The notes beneath the pieces were generated by a model. It did not search any database and was not told the origin of the DNA. It worked only from the letters and a program-made list of their open reading frames with translations. A program made the position numbers and the translations under genes. Below are positions 18,317-27,780 of a DNA stretch of 50,603 bases, piece after piece. The DNA lies in assembly GCA_017408405.1 (NCBI GenBank), contig JAFQUP010000106.1:1-50603 (forward strand). Direction: 5' to 3'. The number at the start of each line of letters is the position of its first letter. The first letter of the stretch is position 1. This DNA comes from Thermoguttaceae bacterium (GTDB lineage: Bacteria > Planctomycetota > Planctomycetia > Pirellulales > Thermoguttaceae).

Positions 18317-19669
18317 ATGTCATACCGTTTTCCGTTCATCGTCATTTTCCTCCTGCTTTTGACCGTAATATCGTGGCCGGGAATGCTTTCCGCTTCCACC
18401 GCCCCCTATCTCGTTTCAAAATCACGAATGGAAATACTGCTCGGTAAACTTTGTGTCATGGCTCCAGAAGGCCGCTTGGGGCAAATTAACCTGAAGTCAA
18501 CCGGTCAAACTAAATTTCTTTTCTCTCTGAAACCTGATTCAACCGGCATAGCGGATTTTTCCTATCGCTACTTCAACCAAAACTATTTCGGGTGGATTGA
18601 ATGTCAAAATGGTTTTATCATTCAGGAATTTTGGGCAGAATTACCGACTAAAAAGTATCTCCGTTACCAACAGCCGGCCAATGGTCAAGAAATCATTCTA
18701 GAATTCGGCACTCTCTCGGAGGAGATGCTTAAGAAAATTCGTAATGCGGGCGAGAATGAAAACTGGTTTGAGCAATCCGGCCAAAATGTTCAAATCTGGA
18801 AAGCGCATTCCTTCTGGGAATTTCTGTTTTTTTATTCAACAGAATGTGATGAAGCGCTCTCTTTTCTGCTGTCCAAGCATTGGGAAAACGCAAACGCGAA
18901 AATTTCTGAATGCCGCCAAAATCTTCTGGACACGATGCTCCAAAATACTCAAGACCGTATTTCACGTTCCGACTCTCAAACGTTTAAACCTCGTTCGCGC
19001 ATGGAAATTCAGCAAAAAAATCAAAAACTATTGAATGATTTGAGCAGCGAGGATTTTACTGTTCGGAGAAACGCGGATTTGGCACTTCGTCAACTGGGAG
19101 CGGAAATCTTTTTCCTGGCCGGTGAGTGCGACTGGAAAAAATTCAGTCCCGAAACTCAATTTCGTCTTAACCGGATTCTTTCTGACGCGGAAAATGATTT
19201 TTCATTGGAAGAAAAAAGTCTTGACTGGGATTCCCGTTACCTGGTTGATTTTCCTCAAATGTGGCTGGGAGTTCTCGAATTCGGCACAGTGGAACAAAAA
19301 CAATTCGCGCTGCGTCTTCTTTCAGAAAACGCGGATACGTTTTTTGAAAATCCGGCCGCTTTTCACGCGATTTCTTTAACAGCTGAAGACTTGGCGGATT
19401 CCAGTATTCCCGGTTTTTCAAGTAAACAGGAAACTCCCAACCTGGGAGTGGCTTCAGAAACGAATTTGCCTCCTTCAAACAAAATTCACCCGCTGGATGA
19501 AAGTTCTCCTTCAGAAAACCGTTCCGAGCCAGGAGTCAAACCACCCAAATCAAACTCTTCTCTCCATACGGAAATTTCAAAAAATAAAATTCCCCATCCC
19601 AATGCCGCTTGGCTTGAAAAAATCAACAGGATCAAAAAACTTTCATTAAAAAACCAGTTAGTAAAATGA
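18317..19669 (+). CDS. Exported protein of unknown function with a HEAT-like segment
   Basis: 450 residues. A signal peptide (hydrophobic core about 6-24, SAS cleavage) precedes a domain at about 30-150 rich in beta-strands (FLFSLKPDSTGIADFSYRYF; GWIECQNGFIIQEF), which I do not recognise. Around 235-275 the sequence LLNDLSSEDFTVRRNADLALRQLGAE resembles the HEAT-like 'short segment, not-parallel charged helix' unit common in planctomycete secreted proteins. The last 80 residues are Ser/Pro/Asn-rich and disordered. Its stop codon overlaps the start of the next gene (ATGA), so the two are translationally coupled. Confidence 0.75.
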   Translation: MSYRFPFIVIFLLLLTVISWPGMLSASTAPYLVSKSRMEILLGKLCVMAPEGRLGQINLKSTGQTKFLFSLKPDSTGIADFSYRYFNQNYFGWIECQNGFIIQEFWAELPTKKYLRYQQPANGQEIILEFGTLSEEMLKKIRNAGENENWFEQSGQNVQIWKAHSFWEFLFFYSTECDEALSFLLSKHWENANAKISECRQNLLDTMLQNTQDRISRSDSQTFKPRSRMEIQQKNQKLLNDLSSEDFTVRRNADLALRQLGAEIFFLAGECDWKKFSPETQFRLNRILSDAENDFSLEEKSLDWDSRYLVDFPQMWLGVLEFGTVEQKQFALRLLSENADTFFENPAAFHAISLTAEDLADSSIPGFSSKQETPNLGVASETNLPPSNKIHPLDESSPSENRSEPGVKPPKSNSSLHTEISKNKIPHPNAAWLEKINRIKKLSLKNQLVK

Positions 19670-20754
19670 ATAACATTTTTTATCGTCCATTCCTGAATAT
19701 GGACAGCAGAGCATTAGCAAAAGTCTGGAACGAAAGCAGTTACCTTTCACTTTACGGACATGAAATTTCAGAAAATAAATTTGATGAACTCGTTTTAAGT
19801 AACCTCTTTTTTGATCCACGTCATCTCATCGTGGCAGTTGATCCAACTTCCCGAGCAGTTCCGAGCCATTCAGCGGCCGTCAATACCGCGTTTTCTCTTT
19901 CTGACGGAGAAATCATCGGTTTTGTTCATGGCGGTTTTGGCCCCAATAAAACCGGAACCGGCCCCGACCAATCAGTTGGCTACATTGCGCAGCTGGTGGT
20001 AAAAAATCGTGATGATCAGGATGAAATTCGTGAAAAACTGCTTCACGAAATGGAAAAAACTTTTGCCCAAATGGGAATTTCACATATTTATGCCGGCTCA
20101 GTCTATCCAAACGCTCCGTTTTACTCCAGCGTAATTCAAGGCTGCGAATTGAACGGAATTTTGGAAAAAGATCCGCATCTTCCTAAGTTGCTTACTCAAA
20201 ATGGCTATGTTCTGGTCGGAACGCACCACATTTTTCGTTTTCGGGTCAGAAGAAGAATTGAGCTTGATTTTTATGATGAACTCCGAATTCAGGACGAACT
20301 GGATCTTATTTATCCTGATCAGTATGAAACTGACGATTATGAGCATCTGATTCAAACCACATGCTGGGAAAACTGTTTTTATTCTCAAATGTGGCAAAAA
20401 CGCTTTATTCTCGTGGAAAGAGCGACTCGAACACCAATTGCGTGGGTCGGAATCCGAAGACTTAAAGAAACTTTTGCCAGTAGTCATTTTGGCCTTCATC
20501 AGCTTTTCGTAAAAGAAGAACATCGTCAGAAAGGAAACGCGAAACTTCTTCTAAAACTGGTACTGAACGAAATTCAGAGACAGTACCCCAATCCAACGGT
20601 TGAACTTCAAATTCCGGCGGTAAATTTGCCCGCTCTGCATACTTTTTCAGGGTTGGACTTCAATTTAACCTCTACCGGAAACGTTTACGCTCGAAAATTC
20701 TCTGAGGCGGTTAATGACGATTCGCTTCAAAACTCCGTTTCGGATGAAAATTAA
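19666..20754 (+). CDS. GNAT-family acetyltransferase, probably two domains
   Basis: 362 residues. The N-terminal half (1-155: FYRPFLNMDSRALAKVWNES; GEIIGFVHGGFG; AQLVVKNRDDQDEIREKLLHEMEKTFAQMG) and C-terminal half (about 200-345: LHQLFVKEEHRQKGNAKLLLKLVLNEIQ; FSGLDF) each look like a GNAT fold. The usual R-x-x-G-x-G/A acetyl-CoA loop is kept as HRQKGNA in the second half and is eroded in the first. The gene overlaps the preceding exported protein's stop by four bases. The acceptor is unknown; the neighbours (exported protein, protease) do not reveal it. Confidence 0.8.
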   Translation: MNNIFYRPFLNMDSRALAKVWNESSYLSLYGHEISENKFDELVLSNLFFDPRHLIVAVDPTSRAVPSHSAAVNTAFSLSDGEIIGFVHGGFGPNKTGTGPDQSVGYIAQLVVKNRDDQDEIREKLLHEMEKTFAQMGISHIYAGSVYPNAPFYSSVIQGCELNGILEKDPHLPKLLTQNGYVLVGTHHIFRFRVRRRIELDFYDELRIQDELDLIYPDQYETDDYEHLIQTTCWENCFYSQMWQKRFILVERATRTPIAWVGIRRLKETFASSHFGLHQLFVKEEHRQKGNAKLLLKLVLNEIQRQYPNPTVELQIPAVNLPALHTFSGLDFNLTSTGNVYARKFSEAVNDDSLQNSVSDEN

Positions 20755-20762
20755 GGTGTTCC

Positions 20763-22178
20763 ATGCCCAGAAAACATTTTTACTGGATCCTGACCGTTAT
20801 GCTCATTTCAGCATTTTCCGTTTGGTGCGCGGATCCATACGCGGGGACATTTCGATATGTCACGCGAAAAGTGCGTTCTCACGCGATCAGATCACTCTCT
20901 GAACGTGAACTTTTTGACGCGGGAGTTGCGGGAATGCTGGCTTCCGTCGATGAGAATTCAGGCTATATTCCGCCGCAAACATACGATGAATTAAATCACG
21001 AATTCCATCAGGAAATTGGAACAACCGGGATTCTTTTCTGGAAAGATTCTGTTGCCGATCGTTTTTTTGTCGGCAGTACACTTCCTTTTTCTTCGGCTCG
21101 AATGGCAGGAATCATGCCCGGTGATGAACTGCTTACTATTGACGGAAAATCCCTGGCAGGTTCCTCTAGTCTGGATATTCTTGAAAAGATAAACGCTCCG
21201 ATTGGCCGGGAAATCACTATTGAAATCCTGCGGCCTGCTTCACAGACAAAACTTTCATTCACCGCGGTTTCTCAAAAGGTTCCAATCGAATCAGTAAAAG
21301 GATTTGCCCGAACCCCTGAGGGAACATGGGATTACCTTTTGCCCACGCTCCCTTCCCCAAAACAAAGTACCTCAGACGAAATTCATGGAAATTCGTCAAA
21401 TATTCTTTATGCCAAACTGGATACTTTTGGTGAAAAAACAGTCCAGGAAATGCGGCAAATCCTAAAAAAGGGCAATCGTGAAAAATGCAGAGGATTAATT
21501 CTGGATCTGCGCGGAAACAGCGGCGGACTCCTGAATGCGGCACTGGATATTTGCGGAATGTTTCTCCCGGAAAAAAGTGTTATCGTGAATTTAGAGAACG
21601 CTCACTCAGATACTCGAGAACCTATTTTCTCTACTGAAGAAAGAATCTGGGAAAAACCGGTAATCATCTTGCAGGACGGCGATACGGCAAGTGCCAGTGA
21701 AATCCTCGCGGCCTGCCTTCAGGACTATGGGAAAAAAGGAACCATTCAAGCACTTTGTGTTGGTTCAAGAACATACGGCAAGGGCACTATCCAGGAAATT
21801 TTTGATCTTGGTCCGATTCCTGATGACCGTTATCTGGCGAATGAAAATGACCCCAAAACACTCTGGCAAAAAATTTGGGAGAAACCTTTACGAGGCGGTT
21901 TTCGCATTTCTGTCTCAATGTACCTGAGTCCAGACGGGCATCAAATTCACCGCTTTCCAAATTCCAAAGAGACCGATGAATGGGGAGTTCAGCCAAACGA
22001 GGGATGGGAAGTCTCTCTCATGGATCATCCTGATTGGAAAAAATCCAGAAAGCAATTCCTTCAAGACTGGCTTTCAATAAATTGCCGCAAGGATTCAGGG
22101 GGATGGCCTCAAAATGAATGGAAACATATTTTTGAGTTTGACCTTACTCTGAAGCGCGCGATGGAATATTTTGAATAA
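20763..22178 (+). CDS. S41-family carboxy-terminal processing protease with PDZ domain
   Basis: 471 residues. The N-terminal signal or anchor (about 6-22) places it in the periplasm. A helical pro-region (AGMLASVDENSGYIPP) is followed by a PDZ domain at about 88-170 (STLPFSSARMAGIMPGDELLTIDGK). The protease core has LILDLRGNSGGLLNAALDICGMFLP and the Ser-Lys dyad: Ser310 in TASASEI and Lys340 in YGKGTIQ, by comparison with Prc/CtpA motifs. The spacing is 30 residues, where I recall 25 in E. coli Prc, because of a KKGTIQ-type insertion. It cuts proteins near their C-termini in envelope quality control. It starts 8 bases after the GNAT gene, with AAGGTG as ribosome binding site. Confidence 0.92.
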   Translation: MPRKHFYWILTVMLISAFSVWCADPYAGTFRYVTRKVRSHAIRSLSERELFDAGVAGMLASVDENSGYIPPQTYDELNHEFHQEIGTTGILFWKDSVADRFFVGSTLPFSSARMAGIMPGDELLTIDGKSLAGSSSLDILEKINAPIGREITIEILRPASQTKLSFTAVSQKVPIESVKGFARTPEGTWDYLLPTLPSPKQSTSDEIHGNSSNILYAKLDTFGEKTVQEMRQILKKGNREKCRGLILDLRGNSGGLLNAALDICGMFLPEKSVIVNLENAHSDTREPIFSTEERIWEKPVIILQDGDTASASEILAACLQDYGKKGTIQALCVGSRTYGKGTIQEIFDLGPIPDDRYLANENDPKTLWQKIWEKPLRGGFRISVSMYLSPDGHQIHRFPNSKETDEWGVQPNEGWEVSLMDHPDWKKSRKQFLQDWLSINCRKDSGGWPQNEWKHIFEFDLTLKRAMEYFE

Positions 22179-22314
22179 AATTTTCATTTCAGAAAATTCC
22201 CGCACCTGATGGTTAACGAAACAGAAAATAAACCATCATCCCAAATCAGGATTCCCCAAATTTTAACGCGAAAACAGCGAAAACGCTGCCAAAAATACTT
22301 TTTAACCGATTCAC

Positions 22315-22330
22315 ATGAAATTGATTTCAT
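22315..22330. repeat. Palindrome upstream of serS
   Basis: ATGAAAT and ATTTCAT arms of 7 bp are separated by TG, about 20 bases before the serS ribosome binding site. It could be an operator or a small leader hairpin; nothing supports a named regulator. Confidence 0.35.
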
Positions 22331-22366
22331 TGATTTTTTACTTTTTACCGGAAGGATTTGAGACTC

Positions 22367-23638
22367 ATGCTTGATCGAAAATTCATACTTGAAAATCTGG
22401 AGCAGGTGCGCCAGAACTGTGTCAATCGTAATGTCGTCGTGGACGTGGACCGTTTTGCGGAACTCGAAACCAAACGTCGTGAACTTCAGGCTGAATCTGA
22501 AGATTTGAACCGCCGCGCGAATGAAGTTTCCAAAACGATCGGAAAGGCAAAAGACGAAGCGGAACGCAATGCCCGAAAAGAAGAAGGCAAGGCTCTCCGT
22601 GAGCAAAAAAATGAAATTGACCAGAAGCTTATTTCAATTACGGAAGAGCTGGACGCGATCCATATGGCAATTCCGAACATGACGCATCCGGATGCCCCAA
22701 TTGGCGAAGACGATAAAGCCAATCTTGAATTGATGCGCGGAGCTACTCCAATTCGGGAATTTGATTTTAAACCGCTTGATCATGTCGAATTAGCCCAAAA
22801 ATTGGATTTAATTGACTTTGAAGCAGGCGCGCGCGTCGCTGGTGCCGGTTTTTATTTCCTGAAAAATGAAGCGGTCCTGCTTGACTTCGCGCTTCAAATG
22901 TACGCGATGCAAACGCTCATTAAAGAAGGTTTCATCCCGATGAGCACGCCAGACCTGGCCAAACAGTCCGTTCTTCGCGGTACCGGATTTAATCCGCGTG
23001 GAAATGAAACTCAGATCTACAGTATTTCGGATACGGACCTGAGCCTGATCGCAACCGCGGAAATCCCGCTTGGCGGAATGCTTTCCGGAGAGGTCGTGGA
23101 TTCTGAATTTCTTCCGTTAAAATTCTGTGGAACCAGTCACTGTTTCCGTACGGAAGCGGGAGCGGCCGGAAAGGCTTCACGCGGACTTTATCGGGTTCAC
23201 CAGTTCTCAAAAGTTGAAATGTTCGCGTTTACCCTCCCTGAAGACAGTGAACAGATGCTTTACCATCTGCGCGACATGGAAATGCGGATTTTCGACGGTC
23301 TCAAAATTCCATACCGCGTAGTGGATACTTCCACTGGCGATCTGGGAGGACCGGCTTACCGTAAGTTTGACCTTGAGGCGTGGATGCCAGGCCGTGGAGA
23401 CTTTGGCGAAGTCACGAGTACTTCAAACTGCACAGACTATCAGGCTCGCCGTCTGAACGCAAGATTCAAAGTAAAGGGTGAAAAAGGTACCAAATTCCTC
23501 CATACGCTCAACGGAACCGCGATTGCCATTAGCCGCGGTATTCTTTCCGTGATGGAAAACTATCAGCAAGCGGATGGTTCAATCGTCGTTCCTGATGTTC
23601 TCCAGCCTTTCATGGGCATGGAAGTTATCAAACGCTAA
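22367..23638 (+). CDS. serS: Seryl-tRNA synthetase
   Basis: 423 residues from the ATG at 22367, which has GGAAGGA upstream (the in-frame TTG at 22358 is less likely). It charges tRNA-Ser with serine. The N-terminal long antiparallel coiled coil (about 25-105) binds the tRNA. The class II core shows motif 2 (FCGTSHCFRTEAGAAGKASRGLYRVHQF) and motif 3 (LNGTAIAISRGILSVMENYQ), plus TAEIPLGGM and STSNCTDYQARRLN. The family's usual length is kept and nothing is missing. A strong terminator follows. Confidence 0.97.
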   Translation: MLDRKFILENLEQVRQNCVNRNVVVDVDRFAELETKRRELQAESEDLNRRANEVSKTIGKAKDEAERNARKEEGKALREQKNEIDQKLISITEELDAIHMAIPNMTHPDAPIGEDDKANLELMRGATPIREFDFKPLDHVELAQKLDLIDFEAGARVAGAGFYFLKNEAVLLDFALQMYAMQTLIKEGFIPMSTPDLAKQSVLRGTGFNPRGNETQIYSISDTDLSLIATAEIPLGGMLSGEVVDSEFLPLKFCGTSHCFRTEAGAAGKASRGLYRVHQFSKVEMFAFTLPEDSEQMLYHLRDMEMRIFDGLKIPYRVVDTSTGDLGGPAYRKFDLEAWMPGRGDFGEVTSTSNCTDYQARRLNARFKVKGEKGTKFLHTLNGTAIAISRGILSVMENYQQADGSIVVPDVLQPFMGMEVIKR

Positions 23639-23661
23639 CCGCTCTAAGAATAAGCCGTTAA

Positions 23662-23700
23662 AAAGCCTCCAGTTCCACTTAAAACTGGAGGCTTTATTTT
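23662..23700. terminator. Bidirectional intrinsic terminator between serS and the exported protein gene
   Basis: A 13-bp stem (AAAGCCTCCAGTT with AACTGGAGGCTTT) and an 8-base loop, with ATTTTT after it on the plus strand and TTTTT after it on the minus strand. It serves both convergent genes. Confidence 0.93.
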
Positions 23701-23766
23701 TATGAAATTATCGATTCTTTCATTCCGCTTCAATATGCTTCAATGAAGAAAACCAATCATTCATTT

Positions 23767-25266
23767 TTAATCAGCGATTTCGCCAAGTTCTTCCTCGGAC
23801 GCTTCGCCGGCATCTTCCGACATCTCATTCGCGGACTCGTCGTCCGCAGCATCGTCATCACCGAAAAGCTCATCCGTCATGTCGGAATCTCCATCTTTTT
23901 CAGCGAGTAAAGACTTAATTCTGCCAATCGTTTGGAAGATACCGCCATCAGCCTTGAATTTCGCCAAGATTTTTCCCTGTTCATAGTCTACGGCATAATT
24001 GAATTTTCCAGCAAAATCAAAATCCGCATCCGCAAAATAGGACTTAAGCAAATTCATGTCGTAATGAAGCGTTACATTCTGCTTAACTTCTCCTTTTTTC
24101 AAGGCTTTAAGCTGAGGAACGAGCAATTGATACGGATCAGATCCATCTGATGTCACCGCGGCAAAAAGATATTTCGCGTGAATCGCAATCAAAATTCTCG
24201 TTTCATCAAAACTAATTTCATGAAAGTTAAGATTTTTGTTTTTTCTTACGTTTGCCTGTCCCTTGGAATTCTCAACGACCTTTTCTTCCGCAGGTTTTTC
24301 GTTCATCTCCTGGATCGCTTTTTCGATTCGGGCATTGACTTCCTTGCCATTGGCGATCCCCATGGCGTAGACACCGGAAATACCTTTCTCATCCGAATCA
24401 AATGAAAACGCTATGTCAATTTTTTTGACATCCATCGCGAGAAGAACGGTGTCTCGGAGTTCCTGCGGAAACTTCTCATTAAGCATCAGCACTCGAGTAA
24501 AATCGCGTCGATTATTCTCATCAAAAGTTCCGAGGATCTGACCGCCAAAATCGGTATTCTTATCATAAAAACCGCAAAGATTTGAAGCACTCAGAATCTC
24601 GCAGTTCGCAAAGTTACCGGCAATTTCAGTATTCGCTTTGGGCGTTCCAACATATCGAACTTCAACATCCGATTCAGGATTAATATCGAGAGAAAACGAA
24701 ACATTTTCCATTTGCTCGATCTGTTCGCGAATCTTGTCTGGATCCAGATCCTTATTTTGTTCCGCCACAAGCGGAATCAGCGGAACAAGAACCTTTGGAG
24801 AAAGTTTCACCGTAAGAAGTCGTGAATTATCGAATGTCGGTATTTCATCATTCAATTCCATATTGGAAAGGAGAACGGAGTATCCATCTTTTGAATCGAT
24901 TTTAATATTTTCCGGCAACTTACCATTTTCACGCATCTGAGCAAGCTGCGCGTCAAACATTTTTTGGTTCTTCGTCGGAATGAAACCGGCATAGGCCAAA
25001 TTTCCATCCTCTGTCAAGTCTCCTACCAACCCAAACGGTTTCGTCAAATCAATACCAAAAAGAACCGCCTGACCAAAAGTCATCTGAAGAATAATAGGAA
25101 GATTTGGATCAATCTTTTCGACGAGAGTCGTTAATTTTGTCTGAGTATCCATGAGACTGGAAACTGAAACATTCAAATCACTTTTTTCATTCGCCAAAGC
25201 AGGCTGAAAAAAAGTCCCCGCGCATAACGCGGCAGCGGCGGAAAAACTTAAAATTCCTTTGAACAT
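23767..25266 (-). CDS. Exported protein of unknown function with acidic tail
   Basis: 499 residues, with AAGGAG six bases before the ATG. The signal peptide ends around ALA-N (about 25). The body (30-450) is built of alternating strands and helices with internal similarity of the type 'FDAQLAQMRENGKLPENIKI' and 'VNARIEKAIQEMNEKPAEEKV', suggesting two related halves. The segment FGQAVLFGIDLTKPFGLVGDLTEDGNLAYAGFIP resembles planctomycete secreted 'DUF' proteins but I cannot name the family. The last 45 residues are nearly all Asp, Glu, Ser and Ala. No catalytic motif, membrane anchor or lipobox was seen. It sits 62 bases below the thioredoxin-protease gene in the same orientation, so it may share its transcript. 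Confidence 0.8.
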   Translation of the reverse strand: MFKGILSFSAAAALCAGTFFQPALANEKSDLNVSVSSLMDTQTKLTTLVEKIDPNLPIILQMTFGQAVLFGIDLTKPFGLVGDLTEDGNLAYAGFIPTKNQKMFDAQLAQMRENGKLPENIKIDSKDGYSVLLSNMELNDEIPTFDNSRLLTVKLSPKVLVPLIPLVAEQNKDLDPDKIREQIEQMENVSFSLDINPESDVEVRYVGTPKANTEIAGNFANCEILSASNLCGFYDKNTDFGGQILGTFDENNRRDFTRVLMLNEKFPQELRDTVLLAMDVKKIDIAFSFDSDEKGISGVYAMGIANGKEVNARIEKAIQEMNEKPAEEKVVENSKGQANVRKNKNLNFHEISFDETRILIAIHAKYLFAAVTSDGSDPYQLLVPQLKALKKGEVKQNVTLHYDMNLLKSYFADADFDFAGKFNYAVDYEQGKILAKFKADGGIFQTIGRIKSLLAEKDGDSDMTDELFGDDDAADDESANEMSEDAGEASEEELGEIAD

Positions 25267-25328
25267 AAAGGACTCCTTAGTAAAACTGGTAAATTAACAA
25301 AATACGAGTTCTTTCAAATTTTGGGAAA

Positions 25329-27230
25329 CTATTCTTCCCAACGCGGTGGCCACGCTGGGGCTTCCTCACCGGTCAGTGTCCGTTCCGGTACCAGGGTAAC
25401 TGCCGATTTGGGCGTTCGTTCTGAAAATGTTTCCTGAACTTCCTCTGCCGGAACGATTGGTTCCACCGTATTCATTTCCGCGAGAGAAACATATTCCGGC
25501 TCTGCCTTTTTTAAAGGAACATTCTCAAAATCCTCAGCACTTTGTTCAGAAGGCGAAAACTGTGAGGTTGGCTGGATATTCGCGGTTGGAGGATTCAATT
25601 CCTGGGAAGATGTGGATCGCGGCACCGTGAATTTCGAATTCACGTTAACGGAAGAATGGTTTTCCGCCCTGCCCAATGAAGAACCTGAAACAGGCTGAAA
25701 TGAATTCATCGCCTGATTTTCATTCCGAACTCCCTCTGCTTCAGCACCGCCTAATGCTCCATCCCGCATAGGAAGATCATGAAGCGCGATCACATTTTCA
25801 TTAACTTCCGGATTCTGTTTGCTGTCATTTCGCGCTTCAAGAACAAAACGTTCCATTCTTAATGATCGAAAATAGGCATGAATTTCCGAAAGTGATGTGA
25901 AAAGCCCTTCCTGTTCCTCAGGATCCGCCGCGAAACAAACTCCAATCAGCTCTCCATTCTCTGCAAACATTCCGCCTCCGCTGCGTCCAGGAACCGGAAC
26001 CGCGGAAACTTCAATATTCGATGGTCCCAAATATCGATTCAGATGCGTGACTTTACCCTGCTGAAGCGTCGGATTTTCACCATTACTGCATCCGCAAGTC
26101 GTAATTGGCATTCCTTTCCGAAGAACAAAATTCGGTTTCGCGACAGGCGAAGTCTCAACCTCACCGGAAAACGCAAGCGTCAAAAGGCCAAGATCACGTT
26201 CTTTATCGTGATGAACGTAATTGCCCGGAAGCGTGACCACACCTTCAGAAGTGAAGACATCGACGGAGATTGAATCACCTTTCTGGAATTCACTGAAAAG
26301 ATGGCCGCAGGTTAAAATCAACGCGTGACCGGAGCGCGAGTCAATGAGAGTTCCCGTTCCGTTCCCCTCCCCGTCTGAATAGACACGAATCCGAACCGTT
26401 GATGAAAGTATCCTGCTCTGACGCTCCAGGGAATCCTCGGATTTCTGGAGACTCAAATCCCGAATCGGCACTCCGCCGGAATTTCCATCCTCAACCGAAG
26501 TCTCACGGGAAACAACCTGCCAATTTTGTGTTGGCACGTGTTCCGCTGATGAATCAGAATCATCTCCGCTCCAATTCTGATTTTCAGATGAAAGTCCGCC
26601 GCGCCCGCCCAATTGGGACGTTGGAATCTCCGCGGCGGAAGCTACCTGAGCGGACGAATTAACCCGGTCGAAATTTTCGGAGAAAACGTAACGTCCAGCC
26701 ATAATATCCTGAACAGTAACATTCGCTTCACGACCGCGCCATGCCGATTCCGCGTTCTGAACCAAACGATCCGTACTGAAATTTTCGGGACGAGTCATTC
26801 GGCGCGCAGGCTGCCCTCCCGCCCGGACAAGAAGTTTTTCTAAATTTTCTTCCGACGTAACTCCCGTATGCCGGGCAACTTCACGTCCGTCAACGATCAC
26901 GACAAAACACGGTATTTTATTAATGTTAAAACGTCTGGCCCAATCGGGAAATTTATCGGTATTGATTTTGCTGATTCGATAGCCGCGCTGAACCAGACTG
27001 TCCACTGCCGGCATCATTGCCCGACACGGGCCACAAGCATCATTAAAGAAATCCAGAAGGACGACACCGCGCTCTACAGAATCTTCATTTTCAGAATATG
27101 TTCGATTTCTGCCCATAAAAAGACGCGAAACCGAGTATTCTGTCTGTTTTTCCTCTGCACTCAATACGCCGCTAACCACAAAAGTGACAGCAAAAATGAC
27201 GCTTGAAAGGATTTTTGAGCAACGATTCAT
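25329..27230 (-). CDS. Exported thioredoxin-trypsin-like serine protease fusion
   Basis: 633 residues from the ATG at 27230, which has GGAG eight bases before it and opens directly into a signal peptide (about 5-24). Residues about 30-140 are a thioredoxin fold with the redox motif CGPC (Cys66, Cys69) and the cis-Pro region KIPCFVV. A Ser/Asn-rich linker follows. Residues about 275-450 are a trypsin-like protease: TCGHLF with His310, HDKERDLGLLTL with Asp346, and PGRSGGGMF with Ser417, so the catalytic triad is complete. The remaining 180 residues are disordered, rich in Pro, Ser and Glu. The pairing suggests a periplasmic enzyme linking disulfide state and proteolysis; this is inference. A terminator-like hairpin abuts the ribosome binding site. 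Confidence 0.88.
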   Translation of the reverse strand: MNRCSKILSSVIFAVTFVVSGVLSAEEKQTEYSVSRLFMGRNRTYSENEDSVERGVVLLDFFNDACGPCRAMMPAVDSLVQRGYRISKINTDKFPDWARRFNINKIPCFVVIVDGREVARHTGVTSEENLEKLLVRAGGQPARRMTRPENFSTDRLVQNAESAWRGREANVTVQDIMAGRYVFSENFDRVNSSAQVASAAEIPTSQLGGRGGLSSENQNWSGDDSDSSAEHVPTQNWQVVSRETSVEDGNSGGVPIRDLSLQKSEDSLERQSRILSSTVRIRVYSDGEGNGTGTLIDSRSGHALILTCGHLFSEFQKGDSISVDVFTSEGVVTLPGNYVHHDKERDLGLLTLAFSGEVETSPVAKPNFVLRKGMPITTCGCSNGENPTLQQGKVTHLNRYLGPSNIEVSAVPVPGRSGGGMFAENGELIGVCFAADPEEQEGLFTSLSEIHAYFRSLRMERFVLEARNDSKQNPEVNENVIALHDLPMRDGALGGAEAEGVRNENQAMNSFQPVSGSSLGRAENHSSVNVNSKFTVPRSTSSQELNPPTANIQPTSQFSPSEQSAEDFENVPLKKAEPEYVSLAEMNTVEPIVPAEEVQETFSERTPKSAVTLVPERTLTGEEAPAWPPRWEE

Positions 27231-27243
27231 CCACGATACTCCG

Positions 27244-27291
27244 AAAAAAACAAAGCGGAACACAGAGGTTTCAATACCCCCTGTGCTCCGC
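27244..27291 (-). promoter_or_regulatory. Terminator-like hairpin in the leader of the thioredoxin-protease gene
   Basis: An 11-bp stem with one mismatch (27255-27265 with 27281-27291) and a 15-base loop is followed on the minus strand by CTTTGTTTTTTT, and then immediately by the ribosome binding site. No gene ends upstream on this strand before 31402, so it is more likely an attenuator than an ordinary terminator. Confidence 0.55.
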
Positions 27292-27300
27292 ACTCTAAAT

Positions 27301-27324
27301 GAAAAGATCTTCCATGATCTTTTC
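27301..27324. repeat. Inverted repeat upstream of the thioredoxin-protease gene
   Basis: GAAAAGATC and GATCTTTTC, 9-bp arms with a 6-base spacer. It is either a second leader hairpin or an operator. A GTATAC sequence follows at 27325-27330. Confidence 0.45.
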
Positions 27325-27407
27325 GTATACTTCGACAAAAAGGGAAGGAAACGATTCCTTTCGTTTCGCTTTGCCGGAATCACATCCATGATCATCCAGA
27401 AAACCAT

Positions 27408-27780
27408 TCAACCCAGGGGGGTGCCGAAGTGTTCCCATTCTCTTAAAATTTTTTATTTTTGGCAATGGCAATTTGAGGAAATTAAGAAAAATTTTCCGAA
27501 ATTTTCTCTTTTTTTATTTCTACTCTTTTCACGCGTTCTTTTCTTTCATTTAATATTCAAAAGCCTGCCCTCATTGAAAGAAAAAAGAGTGCTTTCAATT
27601 CATGAAAGGCAACGAAACTTCCGCGATTCGGGAATATCCAGGACTTTCGGCAACACCAACAAAAGCCAAAACATTCAATTTCCTGAAAATCAAGTTTTGG
27701 GATATTCCTCAAAAACCAAACATTTACCTTTTCTTTACCAAGCTGGAAAATATCAAAATAGGGAAATTAAACCGGAAAAA
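27408..27780. other. Gene-free AT-rich stretch between the divergent thioredoxin-protease and Gfo/Idh genes
   Basis: About 370 bases with no ORF carrying a ribosome binding site or recognisable protein. Apart from A/T runs such as AAAATTTTTTATTTTT nothing is identified. The promoter of the minus-strand thioredoxin-protease gene should lie here or just below but was not found with confidence. Confidence 0.5.

Noticed and set aside
22179..22366. Possible T-box or other riboswitch before serS
   Set aside because: Small hairpins (22205-22250, 22275-22288) occur but no T-box sequence or antiterminator was found; only the palindrome is listed.
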